Shown here: positions 12,664 to 22,749 of the stretch, piece after piece | Numbering within the stretch: the stretch's first letter is position 1 | How the letters are laid out: each line of letters begins with the position of its first letter | Assembly (NCBI GenBank): GCA_019843655.1 | Contig: JACDQD010000003.1 | Coordinates: 9,550,925-9,614,924, forward strand | Direction: 5' to 3' | Origin: Lethocerus indicus | Lineage: Eukaryota > Arthropoda > Insecta > Hemiptera > Belostomatidae | DNA length: 64,000 nt | Position numbers and translations under genes: made by a program | The notes under the pieces: model-generated | Told to the model about the DNA's origin: nothing | The model's database searches: none | What the model saw: only the letters and a program-made list of their open reading frames with translations

Positions 12664-14266
12664 AGGTGGTAATATTAAATAAACATTATAAAACTAGAGT
12701 GTACCGATGTTTCGTTATTTAATAAAATGCGTGATAGGACTGATGCATCAATCCCTCATTGCATGGAGGGAAATGTTTCTGAATGTGTTTTTATATTCAT
12801 CATATAATATTCAGTTAAGTATTTAAGAATCTGAAGGCTGATATTGCCCAGTTTTTAAATTGCGGTTTATATTTCGTGAACTTAAGAACTTGTTGAAAAC
12901 TAATTTCCTTTTTAAATGCAAATATCCGAGATTTATTTATCCTCTCAAAATTTATTCAGAGCCTTTTTCTTAGTTAATCTGTTTATAATTCTACTGTATC
13001 GAGTTAAAGAATCCCGGCCCCACTGATCGCATCTTCTCGCTTTCAATCTCTCCTCTCGCAAATTATCCTTTCGAGATAATCAAATCCTCCCTTCGCGCCT
13101 TCAATCATTCCCCATTTCATTTGCAAACACTTCCCGTTTCATTTGCGACGATTCCTCTATCGTCGCAATTTCATTCACTTTCCTTTCTTTTGTCGCTATT
13201 TCTTCTTACTCTTCTTGTCTTCTTCTTCTTGCCTGTTCATTTTAAAATTGCCTAACTTCTAGATAGTATAATTTAATTAAAACGTTTTCAAATACAATAA
13301 AGCGTGCATCTTCATAGACATAACTTAATGTGTTTCCCTCATCAGATATTTTAATCTTGCACGAAAGTGTGGGCCATAATTAGAAATATGTTGTTATTTT
13401 ATGTGTACTTACACGTTCAGGAATTCGTTGAAAATATTCAGCAGCTTGTAGTAATACTGTCCATCTGTTTCATAAACCTTTTCCTTGGGGAACCTGCGGA
13501 ATTCCCGTTCATTTACTCCTTTTACTAAAATATCCGACCAACTGTAATTTGAGAGCAGGAGTCTCATAATTGTTTACCTTTATTTCAGGAGTAGCCATTT
13601 GTGTTACAACATCGATTCATCTTTGGCTTAGGCGTGATCTCTACATATACAGTACTCTCTCTCTATATGTGATTAATGTCCACACATAGATATTACACGA
13701 TGCCAAATTGTAGAAGTTTTCAAACTTTTACGTGTTGAATAGCTGCATGGAATATTTGTCTTATTGGTCGTTCCGAGTCCTTCTATTCTTTTCCACGCTT
13801 TCATTCTGTCTGACAGAGTGCAGCCTCCCGTGGTCTGGGCCCACTACCAAATGGAGGGCAGATGAAATCCTCTCGTCTTCTAATTAATATCTCGCTTCGA
13901 TATCTCAGTTTCAGAGTCTCGGATCGGCCCTACAGTGAAAGCCCGATTTGATTTATTGGCCTGGCATAGAGTTCTTGATCGATCACACGTGTGCCCAGTT
14001 CGTTGACCAAGTTAACTTTTAGATTGCTTTTTTTTCAATCGATGGAAGGTTTATGTTTTTATTTTTTTGAAATGATGCAACTTATTTCTGGGTTATATCG
14101 CACAATAATATTTCTTTTTCGAAGACCAAATCAAATCAGTTAAATAGGAAATCATGCCTTAGTAACAACTGACATCTAGTTCATTCCCATATATTTTCCC
14201 TGTCTACATTTATTTCTACTTTCCAGGCATGAAAGAATGTTTTGTTTCAAATAAAAATATGACGAC
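12664..14266. other. Non-coding DNA, octamer site, pyrimidine-rich stretch
   Basis: Strongly AT-rich on the left with one octamer, ATGCAAAT, at 12916-12923. The stretch 13020-13235 is pyrimidine-rich with repeated CTTCTT and CATTTGC words. No open frame of note exists here and no RNA gene was seen. Confidence 0.55.
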
Positions 14267-14350
14267 AATTGATGATTCTGTTGAAATTCCACACGGGAAT
14301 TTCCTATGTTAAACCATAGTGTGGGAATTACGAAACTAAAAGTATCAATT
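14267..14350. other. Three-stem hairpin of unknown function
   Basis: Three inverted-repeat pairs are nested. The outer pair is AATTGAT (14267-14273) with ATCAATT (14344-14350). The middle pair is AATTCCACAC (14285-14294) with GTGTGGGAATT (14319-14329), with one bulged base. The inner pair is CTATG (14304-14308) with CATAG (14315-14319) around a TTAAAC loop; the inner and middle stems compete for base 14319. The whole could fold into an 84-nt hairpin with internal loops. The stems are too interrupted for a typical microRNA precursor, and I recognise no known microRNA in it. It could be a decayed foldback element or chance. Confidence 0.35.
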
Positions 14351-16951
14351 ATTCATTCAGTTGTATATTGTGAACGATAGCACCAACGCATTTAAAGAAA
14401 GATTAGTGAATTGTAGTAGGATACGAGTATCATTTCAAAGATATTTGGGTCCCAGGAAATTTCCCTGTCTGACTTAAACGGCCACGGGGGTCAAAGAAAA
14501 ATGAAAAAATGGAGAGCGGGGGATCGCATAGTCGCGTAAAATATATAACTGGTCATATTAAACGGATTCAGGTCTCGTCCTTCTCGTTTTCTCCCGGTGG
14601 AAAAACTCCCGAAGACGAGGTGGGCTGTCCTTTAGGGGCGTTTTTTCCCCCTGGGACACTGTACGGGTGCCCTCTTTTTTCCGACGTTTCTTTCTCCCTT
14701 CCACCTCAGAAAAACCCCACAGCGCACGATCGTGCCCAGAAACAATTAAACGTTTAAGACGGGGCGGTGGGCGCTCCTTAAAGAAATAAAGGAAGGCGAA
14801 AAAACGAATATCCGGGAGCGAAAAAAAACCGGCGAAATCGAAATGGAATCGAAAAAACCCTCGACTCAGTTTGAGTTATAAAACTATCGGAGGAGTCCTG
14901 AGGGAGGCTCGAGCCTATAAATAATTCAGGGCCGTGTCTCCGACGAAGACCGGCTCCGTCAGTGGAGAAGAGGGGAGCCTATGCCTTATTGATAGAGTTA
15001 ATTGAATTTTTATAGGGCCCCAGCCCACCGAGAACAAATATAGTTCGAGACGTCGGCGTTATTTTAGCTCCATTTCACGGAACGGGAAAGCCTACGGACT
15101 CTGTACCGTTCGCACAAACCCATTTCCAGCTATTCTAGCCTTTCCAAATCACACAGCTATTTCATTAGTAGAGATGACCATCTAAAGCATATTCTTTGAC
15201 CGACAGTAACATGGCGAAAATTTTAATGAGTAATTTAACCGAAAAGTAGTCCGATACAATACACGGGTAACCTCGGTTCTCAGCGGCATTAATAATCTTC
15301 TTCATACACAACCGCGGGGACCTCTTTAATTTTAATTATATTAATCTGAAGATTCGAACAGTGGATTCTATTCACGATGTTAATTACGATTAGTACGCTG
15401 AGTTAATGAAATTTTATTGATATAAATAACCAGTTTAATTTTGTTGGAAAAGCTACCAGAAATAGAAGCCCACATAATAATTAACCCACTGTTGCTGCCA
15501 GGAATTATTTGTACAAGGGTTCGGAAAGATAAATTTATAAAGCTAGTAGCGATTGAAATTCAACCATTTTCTGTAAGTTTTTGCCAACAACAGATGACAG
15601 AGTCATGATCATTCGCCCAATATGCGGCTGGTGAATTAGCGATCCGGGCGATAATAGGTATAACAGCCCCCGAAAAAAAAAAGAACAGAGTGGACGGGCG
15701 GGCAGTGGAAGTCCGTTTTAATTCGTTGGCTACCGGCACAAAGCTCCGACGGAGCGGATTTGTCGGGGCCATTGTGGCACGGCTCTGTCGGTGCGTGTCC
15801 CGCCATACAATGTTGGGGGGGGTATGCCCACGCGCGCGTACACTGTATTTCGCGAAATGCGTTGTTGTTGTTGCTGTTGGGGCGGGCTTCAATACCTGGG
15901 AGTCGGGTGTTAATATTCGCCGACTCTCACGGATCTTTCTTTCATTCTCTTGGGGCCGGCCCCTGTTCCCGCCGCCTATTGTCAGCCGCATTTCTCTTCA
16001 TTTGCCCTCCATTTTTGGGAGCAACGCTAAGCTTTTACATTCCTCCGTGAACCGACGGTATATTCGCCTGTTTTTAGTGAGGCATAATTGATACTGAGGC
16101 ATTCACGAGCTCCAGAATACTAGATTTTGAAATTCGAAAATTTCGTATTTTGAAATCGGTCTAGCAAAGGTACAAATCACCTAGAGAGTGACGAAATTAG
16201 GCAAACGTTATTAAAGCAATTTTTGCAGGTCAATTTTAGGATTAATGTTGAATATAAAAATTGATCGGTTCTATTCGTTTTCCTTGACTCGCCGTTTTCA
16301 GATAGGTTCGATATTTGCGAGTGTTTCTTCAGCGGGCTTAACTCTCTAATGGTCTATAAAAAGCCGATATTCGCAGAACAAGCCGTTTCGAGACCATCGG
16401 GGATTTCTTCGTGGCGGGTATTATTTTGTTTCTTGTTTATTTTTTTTTAGCTTTCCCGTAATTTCAACCGGACTATCGAGTTTAATAGTTTCTCCGCCAG
16501 GGTCCCGCAACAGTCCTCGGATTCAATTCCCGGCCACGCTTTTTCAATTATAGTTCTTTTCGAAATAAGTCGAAGTGCGTGGCCGGGCTGGGAGGGACCG
16601 TTGTCCCCATTATACCCGGTTTCGAGCGGCTGTTACAGATCTAATGGCGCCCGTTTCCTCCCTTAACAGTTCCCTCGGATGGTTTACAATCGGACAGGAT
16701 AGGAATGCTCTAGTAGCGGTCTGAGAGGGGCCGACTCTCTCTCTAAGCCCTGCATTCCCCTCCACTTAACGAGCCTCTATCTATGTCTACCCTTGGAATT
16801 CCCCACTCCACAACCGGCCGACACGATACAGCCGATCAATTCGCATTAATTGAATAAATAAATTCCATAAGCTTAACTGTAAAATTGCCCAACTTCCAGT
16901 TTCACCTACCAATTAGAAACAGATGGAAATATAAAGTGTTTGTTGTAAGTA
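14351..16951. other. Non-coding DNA with CpG-rich pockets
   Basis: CpG-bearing pockets lie at 14560-15060, 15690-16050 and 16480-16720, separated by AT-rich DNA. In 15690-16050 two plus-strand frames and one minus-strand frame (15560-15991) are open together. None shows a recognisable domain, so this looks like low stop density rather than coding. A G8 run lies near 15812-15820. Regulatory function is possible but unproved. Confidence 0.5.
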
Positions 16952-16980
16952 ATACTGTGGTTATTGTCACCACAGTGTAT
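16952..16980. promoter_or_regulatory. Inverted RUNX-type site pair in a small hairpin
   Basis: CTGTGGT (16955-16961) and ACCACAG (16969-16975) are perfectly complementary and separated by seven bases. Outer ATAC and GTAT extend the stem across a small bulge. The left arm continues as TGTGGTT, the consensus heptamer of Runt/RUNX factors; the right arm carries the inverse core ACCACA. As DNA it may be a paired factor site, as RNA a small hairpin. The RUNX reading is an inference from a short motif. Confidence 0.3.
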
Positions 16981-19900
16981 TGATGGTTCATATATACAAA
17001 TTTGAGTCTGGGTTACTCCGCCCTTTTTAAAGTATAAGGCAATCTCTGTTTCCATGAGATCGTCCGATTCGGTAATTTCTGAGAAATGTCATAAGGTTGA
17101 ATAATCAATCTTTAAATTACGCTGTAAATGGAGCGGTTTTTTTAGAAAGGAAATTGGTCTGAGATGTCAAAGAGCAATATCTGGAAATTAAGTATGATTT
17201 TAGTCCGGATATGAGAAATATAATTGCGGGCTGGCAATTTCAGATAATTACGAAAGATCCAGAAATAAGAATATCCTGGGAAATAGAATAATATTACTAT
17301 CGATTACGTAAATTTCTTTTTTTATTTCATTTTATTTTATCAATTTATTAATATTGTTACGATCACTATTACATTACATTATTACTACTTTATAATAAGT
17401 GTTACTGTTGTATATAGCATAACTTTTAATAATGATAATAACACTTAAAATTTATTGAATTTGAAATAATAACACGCAGTGGCAGACATAATGAATATAG
17501 AACAAAAAATGAATAGTATACCATATTACTGAGTGTATTCGCTTCGCATAAACCAAGTTATAGTGTCAAGAAATAATTCATATATCGTGTATTTTTCCAT
17601 TCGTCCATTCTGCTCGCGTGCCCTACTCTCCTTCCATATCCGCTGTTACTCTTTCTTAGTAAATGTATACATCTCTGGAACAACTGGATGTTTCTGAAGC
17701 GTGGAGGTTAGCCGACTTCGAAATGATGGCCGAAGCCTTCTTGTTCCCAGGTTCTCCCCTTGGGATTCGCGGCCGAATAAAGGCGTGCGTGTCGCAGAAC
17801 AGATGTCCTCCGGTTGAGACATTGTATTCGGCCGAAGGAAACGGACCTCCTCCCGCCTTTTGCCCTCTCCAGGCCACTGTTATTAGCCGGCCTAATTCTC
17901 CCATTTGAATCGCGTGCAACGTCCGCTTCTATCCTACGTTCGCACGATCCACCGAGAGCCACCGCCAGCGCCGCCCCTCCTCCCGCTCGGGATAGTTCCC
18001 GAAGGAGGGTGTCGCTGGCACACTAAATCGCTGGAATCCGCTAAATTCAATCTCTCGATGCACGGTGAATGGAGATTCGCCTCGGTCCACGAGCGTATTG
18101 TACGTTTTCTTACCACACCAGAAAAATTTATTTGCAGAACATCCCGAAGCATGTTGGAGTCGATGTACCGTTCTAAACGGCGGTGAGTTCTTCTGTCTTT
18201 CCAGCGACTCATGAGCAAAAATCTAAACGGTAAATTATGGACACTAACCATCTACGGGATCTTATTGCGTGTTAGGAGTATTTCTTCTCTGTTCTTCTTC
18301 TGAATGTAGAGTGCAGTTAATGCCCCGGACCAACACCATTGCTCAGTAATAAATATCTTTCCTGTTTATCTAATAGTTAAACAATATTAATAACGCATAT
18401 TTTATGTTCCGCTAATGTATATTATCGTATCCTTGAAAGTTATTATTAATTTTTCTTCCATAATTGGAAACGTACGGAATTTCATTTATGTAGTTTAGAG
18501 AAAGTGAAGCATCTCTATATAAGACGTCGGCATTCTAAATGGGCGCGTTTTAATTCAGTATCTCATTATGCGAAAGAATTTTTAATAAATACGATAAAAT
18601 CTGGTTTCCTCGTTATATAACGATTACATTTTATCGTATACTTTAAGCAATGAACAAATCGATGATCGAAAGCAGGAAAGAACGAAGGAACACCCTGTTA
18701 AGATTCCGTAATTTCTGGTTTTTACTAACGCTGTCTCGCAAATCTTTTCTCGTGGCAATACGAATTTTCCAAGGTATGAAGCACCCCCTATAGTTACCCT
18801 GTGTTCATAAGAGTGGTCACCGAAATATCCCAGTGGTATTTTATGTAATTACCTAATCGAATTAATAGCACAGCTATTACTGCTGGCCTAAGTACCCCTT
18901 ACAATTTCGCTTAGGTTGTTTATTTTGTTTTACAGGTAAAATTAGTTTTCGTGTATTCAAAATAGTTAATTTAACTGTAAAATATACATTAAATAGTGGA
19001 GGTGGGCCCAGCGGTGCCCAGTATACTGAGGAGTGGTCCAGACCCGAGTGGCCTCTGCCTTTAATCAAGAAGCATCTTTCCCCTCGTTCCCTTTTATCCC
19101 CTTATCCCGGGGCAACCGTTATTATTTCACGCACACGTTGGTTTTTATTCGGCCTGAGGGGACGCAATTATTTCTTTCGGCACGACGATTTCTCGTTTTT
19201 CTTCCCCTTTTTTTTACTCTCCCCGTCTTCTCTGAGAGAGGTGAAATAAAATTTGTCTTTCTACTTGTACTTTTTTCCCAGGCCTCGAGGGGGGTGTGGG
19301 CCGGAACAGGAAGGGAGACTTTGACCAAATAAAATTAGCGCTAACCCCACAAGGGTCGTACTTTGATGCCTTGAAGTACAATCGAGCTCAAAGGCCCGCT
19401 TCATCAAGTGAATTTATTACCCCATCCCCTCTCCAAAACACTCGTATTTTTCTTTTATTTTTTTTTAAGGGAAGAATATTTCACAGGTGAAACATTGCCG
19501 AATGTTGGAGGTACGCAGATTTTGAAAACATTTCCATAACCTCGGGGAAGCGAGCGAACGGTACCTTATGTAATTTAAAACAATCCCGGCAACAAATCGT
19601 ACATTAAATTTATCAACCGGAATTATACTGCAGAACGGCTAAAGGGTTAAATATGATTATCTTTTTGTGTTTCTCCAAATTAATCGTTTGCTGGCGTAAG
19701 AAGCGTTCCCCCGTACCGAGCCTACGCGGAGATATCCCATAATTCAACTCTGTCGGTAAAAGAAAGACTAACGTCACAATACCCGAGACGCAGTTTATAA
19801 AGAACATTCGAAGCCAATTGGCCTCGGAATACTTTTTAGTGCCGATCAATTTAAAAGAACACGGTCTTCAATAATACAGCGAACGGGCGTTTAACATTCC

Positions 19901-21477
19901 TGCCGTCGTCGTGTGCGAGATCTTTCTTAAGGCGACCGTTAGGGGGGCGCGCGCGCCTACCGCCGCACCGACGACCGCCGTTGCCGGGCAATTGCCCCTA
20001 TGCAACATGCTATTAGGGTCATTTTGTGAACCGTTGGCCTCATGTAGGGGAAAAGGCTGCTGTTCCGCCTGTACTCCTCCCGGTCGGTACTCGCGCTCCA
20101 GGAACTCTGCCATTAGGCTTTCCTCGGACGGAATAAAATACGGGTGCCCGAAGAGGTTTAGACTTCAAATCCCTTTTATTCCTTCTTTCGCTACCGTCAA
20201 CTAAATTGGCGCCCGAATGACTGTCATAAACTATCCACCGTCCGCTATCGCTTTGAACTTGCGAGACATATAAAAAATTAAGGGCGACAAATTTTGCCTA
20301 ATAATTTTCAGCGGCTTCCCTGTAACATTCTTTGCTAAGCTATACTCAAACTAATTAATAAGTAAAGGTACGTTATTTCTGCTTATATTTCATTTCGCGA
20401 AACAGTCAGTTGTGAAATGGAAGGAAACATACTAGTTCCCATAAGTATGATTTTTCTTAAATGGTATTTTTATTGATAGGATTAGTGTAACCGAATAGCA
20501 CGCATCTTTAAAACAAGAATAGACAAATATCCGTTCATATGTATCATTCATGTATATCATTTTCAAATTCGAATAAATTTTTCGATTTGGAATATGATCC
20601 TGGGATATTTAAGTAATGGGAATGGATAACTAAATTGTTTCTAGTTGAATTGCGGAATAATGTACCTAGAACGCGCAGACCGGTTAAAAAAGGGTAAAAA
20701 CGGTTAAGCCAGAAGATATATGGTGTTCGTATTCACGCCATCTTTCATTTTTCACACTTTTCTACTTTGTGTAAAGGAACGAGGCGAAGGGGCGACAATA
20801 GCGACGGCTTTACAAGTAGAGGGGGCCGCAGTGGGGCGGGGGGACATTGAAGTGTTTACGAATGTCAGATAAGAAACCCCTATTTATGGGCCTGGAAATA
20901 TCGGGCGTTAATAGCGGCTCAGATAGAGAGCGGTGCCATCCACCCGGCGCACGGTGATTTACAGCAGACTGTTATAGTTGAATTATAGCGATGCTTATGG
21001 GGCTGGAGGGATGCAGCACTAACCCTTTGATGCATGCTCATCCCAAATGACCGGCGAGCCCTGAAACGTGGGCCCGATATTTGACGCTCTTCGGGAAAGC
21101 CGCGAGCTTAGCCCAACCGCATACGGACTTTTTTGAAATATACCCGCTAAGCCCTTCTGCCCTCGTCCGCAGTACATTCTGAAGCTATCCAGAATTCAAT
21201 TTTCAACGGTCTACTATTTCATAGCGATGCAGTGTAATATTACTTAGCTGAATTTCATGCATAGAGTGTAATTTATTTTTAAGAAATACCTTATTTTTTG
21301 GGACTGTGTTGCCCATCAGTAAGTCGCATAATATTAACAAATGCCCGATTTGGCATATTAATTTAAGTACATGGTGCTACTGAAGCATGTTGTGTTTTAT
21401 CTTCTTCCCAATTTATTATTTGCCTATGAATATCGTACAAATCATATTAATGAGTATTCATTATTTTTCTGTTTCAG
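16981..21477. other. Non-coding DNA, CpG-rich block at 17.65-18.19 kb
   Basis: The AT-rich part at 17280-17470 is followed by a CpG-rich block (17650-18190) in which three plus frames and three minus frames are open, so none can be called a gene. The plus frame ending near 18182 runs into GGCGGTGAGTT, a fair splice-donor match, but no matching acceptor or conserved protein was recognised. A second GC-rich pocket, at 19900-20160, behaves the same way. No RNA gene or transposon was seen. Confidence 0.5.
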
Positions 21478-21517
21478 GTGAGGAGTTTTTTCAACTCGCG
21501 ATGTTTCGGATAACGCG
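21478..21517 (+). other. Candidate 40-bp micro-exon (weak)
   Basis: A good acceptor (TTATTTTTCTGTTTCAG, ending 21477) and a consensus donor (GTAAGT, starting 21518) bracket 40 bases. One frame is open across it and reads E-E-F-F-Q-L-A-M-F-R-I-T plus a split codon; the other two contain stops. I do not recognise the peptide. Acceptor and donor words this close also arise by chance in a 64-kb window, so the call needs transcript support. If real, it would mean the window lies inside a long intron of a plus-strand gene. Confidence 0.18.
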
Positions 21518-21548
21518 GTAAGTGTAATGGGCATTAAATATAATATGA

Positions 21549-21708
21549 ATTGTCACTGACTGGCTTCCCCACCAAAAGAGGAACCAGGAAGGCTCCAGAA
21601 AGAAAGGGCAAAAACCCTTCCAATGCTTTTTGTAACAACATTACGCTATCTTACCGGAAACCAGTTAGTGACAATACAAGTACTGGTGGCGGAAACCTTA
21701 GCTCATTT
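21549..21708 (+). repeat. Dispersed repeat, copy 1, with 20-bp inverted repeat
   Basis: ATTGTCACTGACTGGCTTCC (21549-21568) matches the reverse complement of 21656-21675 at 18 of 20 positions, leaving an 87-bp loop. Directly after it, 21677-21708 matches 40543-40574 at 27 of 32 positions, around the shared core GCGGAAACCTT. At that second locus the similarity also includes a TCACTGAC/TAGTGA inverted repeat, but with a much shorter loop. This suggests a small non-autonomous element or foldback family. No transposase is present and I could not define target-site duplications. The family is not one I recognise. Confidence 0.5.
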
Positions 21709-21741
21709 ATGAAGGAAGTTGTGAAATTAAAAAGGATATGA

Positions 21742-22112
21742 AAGTTTCCCTTACTACATAACGTGGAATTAATTTCTCTTGTAATCCTTCGGCATACGCT
21801 GTTCAAAAATTTCCAATTCCATTCAACTGGACCGAATGGTCTTTAATTCGAGTGCATCATTGGCGAGACCGCAATTAATGATCACTAACGGTTCTTACCT
21901 GAGATAAGGAGGCGGACGGATGATTTTAACGTCTTGGTTATAACGAGCGGAGAAGAAATACGAGCGTTGGCTTTCGGTGTTTTTATTTTGATGAACGGCC
22001 GAGATAGGCTCGGACGGTTTTACGGCCATTGAGCTTCCGACGGCCACAAACCTGTGTTATGATCATAACTGTACTCAATTCATCCCCAAAAAAAGACCAT
22101 TATTGTTCGCGG
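21742..22112. other. Non-coding DNA, no gene recognised
   Basis: Mixed-composition DNA with no open frame of note. It lies between the dispersed repeat and the palindrome at 22113. Nothing else stands out. Confidence 0.5.
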
Positions 22113-22135
22113 ATTATTTACCACAGGTAAATAAT
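22113..22135. other. Perfect 10-bp palindrome with 3-nt spacer
   Basis: ATTATTTACC (22113-22122) and GGTAAATAAT (22126-22135) are exact reverse complements around ACA. A 10-bp perfect stem with so short a loop is near the limit of chance for AT-rich DNA in a window this size. It could be a dimeric factor site, a small hairpin or chance. Confidence 0.4.
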
Positions 22136-22707
22136 ACATATTTTATGTTATATTGTCCATACAGAAAAGTCGTATGCTTATAGTACTCTTCTTTCTCGCA
22201 TTTTTGCTTTTTGGTTACTGTTAGTTAATAATAATTAGAAATTTAAATCACTACATGTCTACTACACCACATAATTAATGAAAAAAATTGAATTCATCAA
22301 TTTGAGCATTATTTTCGTTAATAACGTTTCTATAAATATACCATATATTAAAGAAATCAATTTTTGGAGGCTTTTTTAGTGATTTTTTTCAGATAAGAAT
22401 ATACTTTATTAGCGGTATTATAGGAAAATGTGCAGCGTTATGCTTATAACCAAAATGCTGCATTTTCCGACCGCACTGGTTGTAAAAATACAATTGACTA
22501 CACGATTAAGCGCTGTAAAAACTGAAAAGATTTTATTTAACGGGCCCCAAAACGGGGTAAAAACGTCAATCCCGACTAACTCGACAATCTCGAATAACTG
22601 CTCTTTCGACCCAATAAAATCCTCAACCGCATTTAAAAACCCCCGAGCCGGTCTCATATCGTGGACGTTATTATTTTCCAACTTTTCCTTTTTTCTCTTC
22701 TTTTAGA

Positions 22708-22749
22708 ACGATGAAATACGCTGAGCTGTTAAGCTCAGAATTCCATCGT
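22708..22749. other. Nested hairpin
   Basis: An inner stem CTGAGCT (22721-22727) / AGCTCAG (22732-22738) closes a GTTA loop. An outer stem ACGATG (22708-22713) / CATCGT (22744-22749) encloses it with a small asymmetric internal loop. Total 42 nt with 13 stem pairs. It is not followed by a T-run that would suggest termination. Function is unknown. The neighbouring open frame 22418-22681 (minus) has no recognisable domain. Confidence 0.4.

Noticed and set aside
15560..16091. Overlapping frames of 133-143 codons on both strands
   Set aside because: Several frames are open at once, which GC-rich sequence with few stop codons produces without selection for coding.
16355..16363. TATAAAAAG as a promoter
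   Set aside because: No initiator-like sequence at about +30. The same applies to TATAAAG at 25187, and TATAAAAC at 52581 has only a poor match at 34 bp.
17656..18251. Cluster of six overlapping open frames
   Set aside because: All three frames on each strand are partly open and none carries a motif; only the donor-like GTGAGT near 18182 is suggestive.
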